Positions 24,536 through 36,989 of a DNA stretch of 64,000 nt are shown in pieces (the stretch's first letter is position 1; each line of letters starts with the position of its first letter). The DNA comes from Agapanthus africanus (taxonomy: Eukaryota; Streptophyta; Magnoliopsida; Asparagales; Amaryllidaceae). Below the pieces are notes generated by a model that had not been told where the DNA came from, did no database searches, and saw only the letters and a program-made list of their open reading frames with translations. The position numbers and the translations under genes are program-made. Location of the stretch: the NCBI GenBank assembly GCA_030015575.1, contig CM057339.1, positions 696,644,761 through 696,708,760 of the forward strand, in the 5' to 3' direction.

Positions 24536-27500
24536 ATGGTCGGTAAGAATTTGAAGATGTACCAAAGACGTGCGGACAAAGCCGCCATGCGTAGAGTGAT
24601 AAGGGGATTGCTGGAGAATCTAAAGAGACAGACCGAGCTGAAACCGGCGTCTGCACTGAACCAAACGTCCGTACGTAGAAGTGTTCCGGCGAACAGACGC
24701 AGCATAGCACCAATGAAGAAAACAATTGTGGTTGATCGGAAAAGGAGCGTGATTTGTAACTACTGCCATGTACACGGACATGTGCGAAAGGATTGTCGAA
24801 GAAGGCTGGGACTCTGTTTTGGTTGTGGAGCGGCAGATCACGCCGTTAGTGCTTGTCCGTCGAAGCTTCGTACGAGGGATGATATTCTGAAGCCTTCGCA
24901 GAGACCGTTCCAAGGAAAGAAACAGCTGACTCAAGGACCTAACCAGGCTAGAGCTTTTACCTTGACAGCAGAAGAAGCTAAGGCGTCAGGAGAGGTTATT
25001 TCAGGTACTCTACTCGTTCATGGTTTTCCCGCATTAGCGTTATTTGATTCTGGTGCATCCCATTGTTTTATGTCATCCAAGTTTTTAACTACACACTCGA
25101 TTGACTACACCACCCTGTCTAGTTTCTGGGACATACACACTGGGAATGGGAAAATCATAGCTAGTAGGGAATGTAAAGAATGTACAGTTGTTGTGTGCGG
25201 ATGGGAGCTTTTTGCAGATTTCTTTGTGTTTGATACGGGCAGCTACGAAGTCGTCTTGGGAATGGATTTTCTTGGCACTTTCCACGCTCACATTGATTGT
25301 AGGGCAAGGAAGGTAATTTTACAGATTTCCGGACATCCCGAGTTTAGCTTCACCGGAGGAAGCAGTTCTGTCGGGCCAGTCGAGTTTAGGGCTAGGCCGA
25401 CAAACATTATTCTTGCAGCACTGGAAGTTGATGAAAGTAAAGAGCCGGCTGCTATTCGCAATTTTATGGACGTGTTTGAAGATATATCGGGTTTACCACC
25501 GAAGCGAGACGTGGAGTTCACAATTGATCTTATTTCTGGTGCAGCGCCAGTATCCAAAGCGTATTATCCAATAGCACCAGTAGAGTTGGAAGAAGTCAAG
25601 AAATAGGTTGCTGAATTGCTTGAAAAGGGTTGGATTCGAAGCAGTAACTCGCCTTGGGGAGCTCCAGTTCTTCTAATAAAGAAGAAGGATGGCACAAGAA
25701 GGATATGCATCGACTATCGAGAATTAAACCGGATGACTACTAAGAACAAGTACCCTATCCCTCGCATTGGTGAACTTTTTGAGCAGCTTAGTGGCGCGAG
25801 GGTATTCTCGAAGTTGGATTTGCGATCCGGATATCATCAGGTTCGAGTGAAAGCAGAAGATATTTGCAAGACGGCGTTTCGAACTCGATATGGACATTAC
25901 GAATACTTAGTGATGCCCTTCGGAGTAACAAATGCGCCGGCAGTATTCATGGATTTGATGAACCGAATCTTTTCACCATTCTTGGACCAGTTTATCGTGG
26001 TTTTCATTGACGATATTCTGGTTTACTCGAAGAGTTTTGAAGAGCATGCTGAACATTTGAAGATCGCACTACAAACGTTGAGACAAGAGAAGTTTTATGC
26101 GAAGATGAGTAAGTGCGAGTTTTGGCTGGAGGAAGTAAAGTTTTTGGGGCATGTTGTGTCTGGCGATGGAATTGTCGTCGATCCAGAAAAGATTGCAGCA
26201 GTTCGAGACTGGCCGATTCCAAGGAATGTTGCGGAGATAAGAAGTTTTCTTGGACTCGCCGGATATTACAGAAGATTTGTGGAGAGCTTTGCTCGTCTGG
26301 CGGAGCCGCTAACCAAGCTTACGCACAAGGAGGTACCTTTGTATGGATGGACAAATGTGCGTTAGCTTTTGAGACGTTGAAGCGGAAGTTGATAACCGCC
26401 CCTATTCTGACCGTGCCAGACAATTCCGGAGGATTGGTGATTCACAGCGACGCGTCTGGGAAAGAATTGGGATGTGTTTTGATGCAGCATGGTAAGGCTG
26501 TAGCATAAGCATCGAGACAGTTAGAGACCCATAAGAAGAATTACCCAACTCATGACTTGGAACTTGCGGCTGTGATTTTCGCTTTGGAGATTTGGAGACA
26601 CTACCTTTTGGGCGAAAGGGTCGAAGTTTTTACTGATCATAAGAGCTTGAAGTATGTATTCACACAGAAGGAGCTTAATATGAGGCAGCGTAGATAGTTG
26701 GAGCTGATGGCTGACTACGATCTTGATCTTAAGTACCATCCGGGGAAGGTTAATGTCATGCGGGATGCGCTTAGTCGGTTACCAGCAATTCAGATGTTAA
26801 CTACGCAGAAGGGGATCGTTGCAGATTTCCGAAGATTTGACTTGGAGGTTGTGCTACCGTATTATACGGGACAGTTGATGCAGCTGCAAGTACAATCATC
26901 GTTGATCGAGAATATTAAAGCAGCACAATCGCAGGACCCTAGACTGCAAATGTTTCGAGGACAGGTTGAAACCGGACTACGAACAGATTTATTGATCCAC
27001 GAAGATGGTTCGTTGAGGTATGGCAGCCGTTTGTGTGTGCCAAAGGGAGATATTCGTGAAGAGCTTATGAAGGAGGCACACAGTTCAGGTTATTCTGTAC
27101 ATCCAGGAGGCACAAAGATGTACCGAGATATTCGACAGCATTTCTGGTGGGAAGGCATGAAGCGGGAGATTGCTCACTTTGTGGCAAAGTGCTTGGTGTG
27201 TCAGCAAGTTAAGGCTGAACATCAAAGGGTTGCTGGTTTATTGCAACCACTTCCGATTCCTCAATGGAAGTGGGAACATATAACCATGGATTTCGTGACG
27301 GGTTTACCGCGGAGTCCAAAGGGCAACAGTGCAGTATGGGTAATTGTTGATCGATTGACCAAGGCAGCTCACTTTATTCCTTCCCGGGTTGGTCAATCAA
27401 CAGAGACTTTGGCTGAGCGGTACATGCAAGAGATTGTAAGATTGCATGGAGTACCGGTGAACATCGTGTCCGATCGGGACACTCGGTTCTTGTCACACTT

Positions 27501-28325
27501 TTGGCGGAGTTTACAGGAAAGTTTGGGGACTCGATTGAAGTTTAGCACAGCTTATCATCCTCAAACTGATGGTCAGTCGGAGAGAACGATCCAAACTCTT
27601 GAGGATATGTTGAGAGCATGCATGTTGGACTTCAAGGGTTCTTGGGAGGATCATCTACATTTGGTGGAGTTTTCTTACAACAACAGTTTTCAGGCAACTA
27701 TCCAGATGCTCCATTTGAAGCATTGTATGGTCGTAAATGCCGTTCACCTGTTTGTTGGGATGATGTCGGTGAACGAAGATTATTGGGACCAGATTTGGTT
27801 GTGCAGACAGTTGAGAAGGTTAACACTATCAGAAATCATATGAAGGCAGCACAAGACAGACAGAAGAGTTGGGCAGATACGTCGAGAAGGCCTCTAGAGT
27901 TCGCCGTGGGTGACTTGGTATTCTTGAAGATATCACCGACTAGAGGGGTGATTCATTTTGGAAGTCGAGGAAAGCTTAGTCCTCGATTCGTTGGACCCTT
28001 TGAGATCTTGGAACGTGTTGGTGAGGTAGCGTATCGTTTGGCGTTACCGCAGTCCTTGGAAAATGTGCACGATGTGTTTCACGTATCTCAACTCCGTAGG
28101 TATGTTCGAGATGAAACGCATGTATTGGATCATTCGGAGCTAACAGTACGAGAAGACTTGACTTTTGAGGAGCGACCGATGGAAATCGTGGATCGAAGGG
28201 AAAAGGTTCTTAAGAACAAAGTGATCCCTCTTGTGCTTGTTTCTTGGGGTAATCGCTCGTATGGAGAGTCCACTTGGGAACGAGAAGATGAAATCCGGAA
28301 GAAGTTTCCTCACCTTTTCTTGTAG
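24536..28325 (+). pseudogene. Gypsy F gag (C-terminal)-pol remains (fossil)
   Basis: Two zinc knuckles (CNYCHVHGHVRKDC, CFGCGAADHAVSAC) lie at about 24755-24870. An aspartic protease with LFDSGASHCF is near 25045. Reverse transcriptase spans about 25640-26250, with [10 protein letters not shown] and [12 protein letters not shown]. RNase H spans about 26380-26700. Integrase has an H..H..C..C zinc-binding region (about 27090-27215) and a core with a TDGQSERTIQ stretch (about 27565). The C-terminus has a LVSWGNRSYGESTWE-like chromodomain (about 28225-28320), typical of chromoviruses. No N-terminal gag domain was recognised. Broken in several places. Confidence 0.85.
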
Positions 28326-28385
28326 TTATCTATCTTTGTATTCTTGGAATTTCGAGAACGAAATTCTTTTTGTAGTTGGGTATAA

Positions 28386-31276
28386 TGTAACACCCGAGCC
28401 CAATGCTACTAATTTCAGTTACCGTTTGAACGTAGTGTGGCACTCTTTTCATTTATCTTGCTTGATTGTTACTTACTGTAAATTTTACCCGACAAATTCA
28501 TTTCTGCATATAACAATTTTGGCATCTAAAATAAAATTAAAAAATATTCATCTTGGCCTACTTGACACCCCTAACCCTGCTGTAGCGTCCGTGCATCGTG
28601 TTCTCGTCCCGTTCAGTGAAACGGGCGAGTTTGGACGGCTACGCGCACGTACGTGTGTCCGTTTTGGGGGTATGTTTTTTTATCATAAAACACTTCATTT
28701 TAAATTTTGGATCCCGCTTAAAATTCTATTATTTCAATTTCAAATTTTTGTACCCGACCCGGACGCGATTTGGAAATGTTTTACTTTGCGCCAAAATCCC
28801 AAATTTTAATATTTTAACCGTCGCATATTTTTATTTAACTAATAATATTTCTATACTATATTTTTCTTATCTAAATCTTTAATTAAAATCTTTGCCTAAC
28901 CTCTTTCCCCCTCAGCCAATCATCCTTCTCCATTTCCCGTGGGCCCCACCTCCTCTCTCTACCTCTCTCCTCTCTCTCTCCCATCGCTATCTCTCTCTCT
29001 CTCTCTCCCGTATCTTTCTCTCTCTCTCCCCTATATATATCTCTCTCTCTCACTCCCCCTCATATATTCCATTTCTTTTCCTTACGTAAACCCAACCCTC
29101 GCGCAAACCCTACTGCCGCCGTCTCCCTCGCCGCCGCAGCCCCAACGCTAACCCCACCACCGGGCTCATTGTCTCCTCGCCCTCAACCGGGCCTCCCTCT
29201 CCTCGCCACCTCCTCTTTCTTCTCTCGTGTGCCCGAGCCAATGCCTGCACCCTCGAAACCTCGCCGGCGGTCTCTCGTCGTCGCCATCCGCACCACCACC
29301 TTCACCCTTCTCACCCCCTGCACACTCTAACACCCCCCATCCATCTTCTTTTCCTCTCCTTTCTCCATTTTCCCTGCACCAGTTTCCTACCCGAGCCCTA
29401 ACCCTAAACCGCTGGAGAACTCTTCGCCGGCGCCCTCACCGCCGTCGATCTCACCACCATCACACCCTCTGCAATCCAGTAAGCTATATCTTCCCTTCCT
29501 CCTTCTGCATCTTCCCTCTTCTTTATTTTCTTTTCTTTCTTGTTGAAATTCTTGATCGGTTACTGTTTTGTGTCTCGCCGAAATCCGGCCGTGCCGGCGA
29601 CGCGTCCCGACGTTCCAGCGAGGTACCCCGACCCGTGTGGTTCCACTGTTCGTCGTTTGGGTTCATTCCGTGAACCGTGTGCCCGTCGCGAGTTTCCCCG
29701 CCGACGATTTACGTTCCGTTTTTCCCGGTTCGTGACCCGTCGAGGCAAGTACCCCTTGCTACATACTAAATAATATTTACATACCTATTGATGACACCCT
29801 AAACCTATAAATTTAACTTTAGTACGATCATTTCTCATTTGCATGTACAATATTGTTATATATCATTTTACCTTTAAACCTGGAACCTACCTGATGCACT
29901 TACTGTAGTGAACCTAATAACCACATTTACCTGTTTAATCACATTTTAATATTAACATAGCTTATGGCATTTATCTCTATAGTTTTGTTCCATTCGGACA
30001 CTCGTACGCATTTTAACCTGTAATAGCTGTATTGAACCTTTATATAAATTATTGCACCTCTAAAGTTCTTAAACTTGTTAACATGATTAAAAGGCCATAA
30101 TTGTCATACGGCATTCGCATAACATTGAAATCATCTCTGTGACACAACTGATAGCTGTACTGCAAATTGAGTAAATCTGCCTATTGCTTAATTCATTGCT
30201 TATATCATGTTGATGATAACCATGCTTGCTTGTATAACGGATTGTGAGCACACCCATGATATTGTTTACATCTTGACCAAACATGCTACATATATATTGA
30301 TCTACCCGGCATGGTACCGTATACTGCTTGACTTGACCTGATGTACCATGACCTGACCCGTTACCTGATCTTGTGTCTAATGCCAACAAACCTGACATGT
30401 AGTCCTCATGGACCGTTCATGTTGTCTATCCAGACAAACCTGTTTACCTGATCCTGTGTTGGCATTAGTTTCTTGATTTCGGGATACCTGACTTGACTTA
30501 CACATATAACTTGGGGGTATGGGGAAATCAAAGGTGAAACCTGACTTGTAACTCAACAGTTCACTACCTGTACTGATCAATTTTAGAGGCCAGGCCCGCC
30601 TCGTGACGATGCTGCTGACATCATTGGTCTTTATCCTTTCCCTGTTAGTGCCTAGCGGCACGTCTCGGTTTCAGCCCGAGAGTCTTAGACCGTGGTCCCG
30701 GGCATGCACGGGATACTATTGAGTTACATCGATGATTCATCAATTTGATTTCAAAGACCTTAGAACAGATAACCTGATAGCACAATTTAGTTTACCCACT
30801 GCATACTACCCTGCACTGCTCTGATTCATATTATTGTTACCCTTGCTTTATTCATGTTTATACTCGCATTGCCTGTTTATTATGTTATTACTTGATGACT
30901 TGACGCGCTGACGTCTGGGTTTTGCATGGCCTAGATTTTGTACCGCTATCGCAGCCCGAGCAGGAGTACTTCAGCCGACAGGCTGAGCTGTGAGTGTTAG
31001 CGGTAGTTAGCTTTCTTTACTGTATTTTATTCCTGATGTGAGCCCGCATTATGGGACATACATTCCAGTTATTTTGTATTGAATCTTTCGCTTCCGCATT
31101 TATTTATTCTTGACTCATGTTATCTTGGATTATGGACATGTTTAGATAGTATTATTTTGTTCTTGATATCTCTACAGCCGTAATGTGACTGTGGATGGAT
31201 ACTTCCTACCCACAGGTAGCATGGTTGGCTATGTCACGTGCCCATTTTAGTGTACTCTGGGAAGCGGGGCGTGACA
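28386..31276 (+). repeat. Gypsy F 3' LTR
   Basis: Near-identical in length to the 5' LTR and colinear with it. It is followed directly by the CCTCA target copy. Confidence 0.9.
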
Positions 31277-31281
31277 CCTCA

Positions 31282-31581
31282 CATCGGCATGACTTATCAA
31301 GCTATTAGGGTCTTACGTGTACCACCCACAGGCTTGATATGCGACATATCAGACGAAGAGACCGGACTGTACGGTAGTGTTACTTATTGGATTCGCAGGA
31401 GTATGAGCAGGCTAGCTTGTTGATCTTCTGATCGCTCAATACCTGTGAGCCATTACGTATAGCTAGTGCCGCTGACGGTTTGTGGGCATGTGATATGATC
31501 ACTGCCTATTGCTAGCATATTGAAGAGTCTTTAGAGTCCTACACAGAGGTTTCCTGGCTCAGATGAAACGAAGTAAGAGCA
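31282..31581 (+). repeat. Copia A 3' LTR, second piece
   Basis: It resumes the LTR exactly where gypsy F interrupted it (CATCGGCATGACTTATCAAG). It runs to the Copia B insertion; its last bases GAGCA (31577-31581) pair with AAGCA (41300-41304) as the Copia B target duplication. Confidence 0.85.
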
Positions 31582-33507
31582 TGTTAGTGGATGTTGCACA
31601 CCCTCACAATACTTGTGAGGAGGCGAAAGTGGTAAACATTAATTTTTCTTGCATGCAACACCCACATAACCCAAGATTAGTGCTTAAACCTTAACTAGCA
31701 AACACACCAAGAGATCTAATCTACTATGAAAGTGTGTTATACCTAAGGAACCGGTCCTTCGGGTCTTTGTTTGATGCAACTCCTTGGCTCCTTCGGATGC
31801 TTGCGATGTTCTCGATCTCCGGCCACCTCAAGACCTAGATGATCCACCCGAGAGCTTTGGTACAAGCTTCAAACTCTTCACAAGATTTTAACTTAGAAAT
31901 CAAGTTTGCTAGAAGTGATCACTAAGATGAAGTAGAGATTAAGTTTTGGATTATGATTTTGCTCTAGGCTTTAACTCATGTGAAGGTTAAAGCAAAGAGG
32001 AGGAGAAAGGAGAGAATGAAGAGAGAGAATGTGTATATGATAATAAAAAGTTCAAGCATGGAAAAATATCATATGGCTCAAATGAAAATAATTGAAGCAT
32101 GGATTAAAAAAATGCACCATGCTTCAATAGTAACTCCAAATGAATAAATAATGATTTGAGTCATGCCTTCAACCATGCTTAAACTTTATCCAAATTCCAC
32201 CTCATTTATTTATTTTCACAAAATAAATATCCATTTATGAGGTGTCTCTTTCTAGAAGGTATTCTTATAACAATTATAATAATACCCCTCCACCGTATAC
32301 CGTATAAGTATACCCGTATCTGAATTCCGAAAAATACGAATACAAATAATCTAATAATATAATACCGGCATGCGGCTTAAACCAAAGCCTACCGGTATTA
32401 ACATTCCGATCATTATTCTTGTAATGATTACACGAACATGATCGAAACCCTGCCGTAACAACTTACGGCCTCTACATTTTTCGCCTGAACCAGAGAACTC
32501 TCTGTGTGGGACTCTAAAGACTTGACAGTACGCTGGCAGTGGGTTTAACCACAAGCACGTCAGCGGCACTAGCTGTGCGTAATGGCTACCCAGATACATG
32601 ACGATAAAGAGGTGGCCGAAGAGTGAACTCATCCCAACCCTGATGAGCTTGTAAGCAACACTTACGGTACAGTCCGGTCTCTTTATCTGATACGTCGCAT
32701 ATGAAGTCTAGGGGTGGTAAATGTCAGACCCCAGTAACTTTATAAGTCATGCTAATTTACGGCCCATAACGGTTTGAGAAACTATAGATAACTCTTATCA
32801 GTAAATCTCGAGAACCCTGGCCAGGGATTTGCTGTTATGGCCGATCAAGCATAGCGCGACATCAACTCTCTATACCGGGAGAGACGAAACCCCTCTTATC
32901 GCTCACTGCCTCTATGCGATTCGGGACTGTACCCAAAATCCACATGTTTGCACGACTCAGTAGAGCCATGCTAGGGAGGAAATCAAAGCACAGTGGGAAT
33001 CACACAAGACATTATGACGATCTCGGGTCTAGAGACTAACCTGTACAAGTGTCACCAGAGAACTGCTATCTAACAATAGGTATATATACCATCTAGGAGT
33101 TCTCGGTGAGTCCTGTTCGGTGTACCCATTCTCCAATGAGCACCCATGTACAATCTTAGATGTCAAACACCAATGGTTGTAGGATTAACCATCGCCCCCA
33201 GGGTCAAGAAACTTACACACTAGTCCACTCTAGTAATATCGATGCCATGTCTCGATATACCCTCGATTAGGAACAATTAAAGGATATGCTTTCCCCACTA
33301 GTATGATCTACATCATAATCCCGGTAGTCAAGCATAATCCTAAGGGCTTCATCAACATGTATATAAAGATATGAAATACAACACATCACACGTTAAGATG
33401 AAGATAAACCAGATAGCATACTATCATTTCGAGTAAAAATTGTTTCTGTACATATACATGCCAAGCATCCTATAGAATACAGTCCTCTAGGGCATACATA
33501 TCTAACA
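31582..33507 (-). repeat. Copia B 3' LTR
   Basis: The U5-side end carries CCTCACAA/TTGTGAGG with a 3-nt loop (31602-31620). An internal nested hairpin lies at about 32361-32400 (AATACCGG...CCGGTATT enclosing GGCTT/AAGCC). The polypurine-type tract ATCTCCCACTTGCAC (plus-strand reading) abuts at 33508-33522. Confidence 0.85.
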
Positions 33508-33544
33508 ATCTCCCACTTGCACTAAGGCCTGTAGTTGGTGCAAT

Positions 33545-36500
33545 AAGTACCCACTGTCTACACTAGAACTAGTTGCCGGCATACCGCATGCCCAACATCT
33601 CGAATAGTCTCTCAAACTGGACTTGAGGGATGGCCTTGGTGAATGGATCTGTCTTGTTGTCTTTCGTGTATACTCTCCGTACCTCGATGTCCTGGAAATC
33701 CACTATCTCCAGGATGAGGTGATACCGCCTCAAGATATATCTGGATATCTGATAGGACATCGGTTCCTTTTCCTAAGCCTTGGCTCCATTGTTATCACAA
33801 TACAGAAGTATTGAATTAGCAATGGATGGAACCACCTGAAGTTCAGAAATGAACTACCTCATCCAGACTGTCTTTTTTGCGGCATCATTAGTAGTAATAT
33901 ACTCAGCTTCCATCATGGAGTCTGCGACGGTATCTTGTTTGGAACTCTTCCAACATACCGCCCCTCCATTTAGAGTAAATATAAACCCTGCGATAAGAAT
34001 AATTTGACCGATTGTAGCATAGGAACATTATTACCTATCAAGAGAATGTCGTCCACGTATATTACAAGGAATGTAACAGTACTCTCTACATGGTTCATCT
34101 ACATTTTTTTGATAAAACCAAACTATTTGATTGTATCATCAAAGCAGATGTTCCAGCTCCATGATGCCTGCTTTAATCCATAGATGGATTTAAGCAAACC
34201 TACATGTTTTTCCGCTGCTCACACTATCAATGAAGCCTTCTGGCTGATCCATAAAAACCCATTCTTCGAAATCATCATTTAGAAATGCCATTTTAACATC
34301 CATCTGCCAGATCTCATAATCATAGTGAGCAGCTATGCAAGCAGGATCCGAATGGATTTGAGCATCGCGACTGGTGAAAAGGTTTCATCATAGTCCAAGC
34401 CTGGTCTTTGACGAAATCCTTTTGCGACCAGCCTAGCTTTATAGGTCTCCTCCTGACCATCCACACCGATCTTTCTCTTAAAGATCCATTTGCACCCTAT
34501 GGGTTTTACTCCAGAAGGTGCAACCTCCAAAGTCCATACTTTGTTGGTGTGCATGGATTCCATTTCGGATCTCATGGCATCCAGCCATTTCACTGAGTCA
34601 CCACTCATGATAGCTTGATGAAAACTAGTAGGATCATCATTATCCATGATGCAATCTTCTCTATCACCATCAATTAGAAAACCGTAGTATCTATCAGGTG
34701 GGAGAGAAGTCCTACTAGATCTACGGAGTGGCTGAGGTTCGTCAGGTTCTATTGAAACCTCAGGCTCAACCAAATCATCGGTAATTGTTTGTGTATCTGG
34801 AATTTCTTCCAGTTCTACCGCATTACCAACAGTATCATTTGTAAAAAATTCATTTTCTAAAATTGTGGCATACTGAGAAACAAACACCCTTTGTTCCTCC
34901 TTGTGGTAGAAAATATATCCATACGAGTGTTTTGGATATCCCACAAATTTACATAACACTGACCGTGTCTCGAGTTTGTCCGGATTCTGCTTTTTCACAA
35001 AAACCGGACAACCCCATATCCTAACTCTTTTAAGAGATGGCCTCTTCCCATACCATATCTCATATGGAGTGGTAGACACGGTTTTGGTCGGAACCCTATT
35101 CAGTAGATAAATCGCAGTCTCCAATGCGTGCCCCAAGAATGATATTGGCAACTCAGCATCACTCATCATAGATCGTACCATATCTGATAGGGTACGATTT
35201 CTGCGTTCTGACACACCGTTGTGCTGTAGTGTATACGGAGGAGTGAGATGAGAGAATACCATTCTCTTTTAGGAAATCTAGAAACTCTGAGCTTAGATAC
35301 TCACCTTCTCGATCCGATCGAAGTTTCTTGATTCTCAAGCCTGTTTGTTTTTCTATTTCAGATTTATACTCCTTGAATTTTTCGAAGGCTTCGGACTTAT
35401 GTTTCAACAAGAACACATGCTCGAATCTCGAGCCATCATCAGTGAAAGTTATGAAGTATGAAAAACCACCTCTCGCATGTGTAGACATTGGTCCACATAC
35501 ATCACTATGTATGAGGCCTAAGAGTTCAGTAGCTCTTTCTCCGTGTCCAGTAAATGGAGTTTTGGTCATTTTACCTTTGATACAAGACTAACAAGTCGCA
35601 TAAGATTTATATTCAAACGGGTTTAAATATCCATCTTTATGTAGCTTGGTTAGTCTTGTCTCGTTAATATTACCAAGTCTACAATGCCAAATGAAAGTTT
35701 CATTTATTTCGGAAACCTTTCTTTTGTTTGTGTGTTGTATATGGAAACTGTGTGCTGGTTTAGGACGTATATCCCGTTATTTAATGTACCAGACCCAATC
35801 AACTCTTGATTAAGGTTAATGTTCATAACATTAGATTGTAATACAAAATTATATCCAGGATTGTCCAACAACGATACAGATATAATATTACATAATATGG
35901 AAGGTACAAAATAACATGGGTTCAAAACTAATATACAACCCGATGCCAAACCAAGGTGATACTCTCCCACTGCTGTAGCATGTACTGAGGAACCATTCCC
36001 AACCCGGAGAGTGTGATCACATTTCTTCAAAAACCTGCTATTTCTCAGCCCCTGCACACAATTGCAGATGTGAGATCCTGACCCGGTATCCATTACTCAG
36101 GAAGCAGAGTTAATTGAAAAACAGTTTTCTGTTACAAACACACCTGAAGTGGAAGTATCACCATGCTTCGTCTTCTTGAGGCCGGCCAGGTATCCAACGC
36201 AGTTTCTCCTCCAGTGCCCAGTCTGGTGGCAATGGAAGCATTCCCCTCGTCCTGTCGCAGCAGCCCCTATCTTGTCCTTTCCCGGTGCCTTTTTCACTCC
36301 GCCTCTCGGCTTGATGGGATTCTTCTTCTTCTTTCCCTTGTCCTTGGCTTTCGGGACGGAGGAGGAAGATGGCCCAGCAATTAGAGCGGGAGTTTTTGCT
36401 ACCTTTATCGTGCTCTCTGCACTCCTCAACATATTGAGGAGTTCAGGTAAGGACTTCTCCATGTTGTGCATGTTGAAGTTTACAATGAACTGAGGAAAGG

Positions 36501-36987
36501 CAGGAGGAAGGGACTGTAGAACAATATCAACATACTGTTCGTTCTCCATGGTCCAACCCAGATCCTCAAGTTCTTTTATAAGTCCAATCATCTTCAATAC
36601 ATGGTCACCTACAGACGTGCCAGCAGCCATCCGCATCTGAAACAACTTTCGAGATGCTTCATTTCGGAGAGTACGAGATTGCTCTCCATAGAACTCCTTT
36701 GTTTGGAAAAAGATGGATTGTACATCCATCTTCTCGTGCTGCTTCTGATGTTCGTTGTTCATAGAATCTAGCACGAGGCACTTAGCTGTTGCGCAGTCTA
36801 TATCTCATGTCTTGCGGATTTCTTTATCCGCAACTGAAGAATCAGGGCCTGGGCTAGGTGGGGCTGGAGTAGTCAAAACGTATCCGACCTTATCATAGGT
36901 CAGGGCAATATTTACGTTCCTTAGCCAATCTTTGTAATTCGATCCCGTGAGTTTATTCTTGTCTAATAAAAGCTTCAGTCCCGTCAT
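33545..36987 (-). pseudogene. Copia B gag-pol remains (fossil)
   Basis: Read from the right on the minus strand. Gag begins near 36987 (LLLDKNKLTGSNYKDWLRN) and continues through a UBN2-type gag (EQSRTLRNEASRKLFQMRM, LPELLNMLRSAEST) to a CCHC knuckle CFHCHQTGHWRRNC (about 36240-36200). A MDTGSGSHICN protease/GAG-preintegrase zone follows (about 36093-35700). Then come integrase (about 35570-35100, HSDVCGPMSTHARGG), reverse transcriptase (about 34590-34030, WIFKRKIG...ARLVAKGFRQRPG), and RNase H ending near 33560 with YTKDNKTDPFTKAIPQVQFE. The gag style matches the Tork/Angela side of Ty1/copia. Broken in several places. Confidence 0.85.
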
Positions 36988-36989
36988 AT

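Larger units (their letters stand above)
21270..31276 (+). mobile_element. Gypsy F: Ty3/gypsy chromovirus (Tekay/Del-like) with both LTRs, fossil
   Basis: LTRs 21270-24159 (2890 bp) and 28386-31276 (2891 bp) both start TGTAACACCCGAGCC and end GGGGCGTGACA. A perfect target duplication CCTCA flanks it (21265-21269 and 31277-31281). I counted about 15 differences in the first 560 bp or so of the LTRs (about 2.5%), which suggests roughly one million years at 1.3e-8 per site per year. Zinc knuckles, PR, RT, RNase H, INT and a chromodomain-like end are present. It looks structurally whole at its ends but is broken, with roughly four or more breaks. Confidence 0.9.
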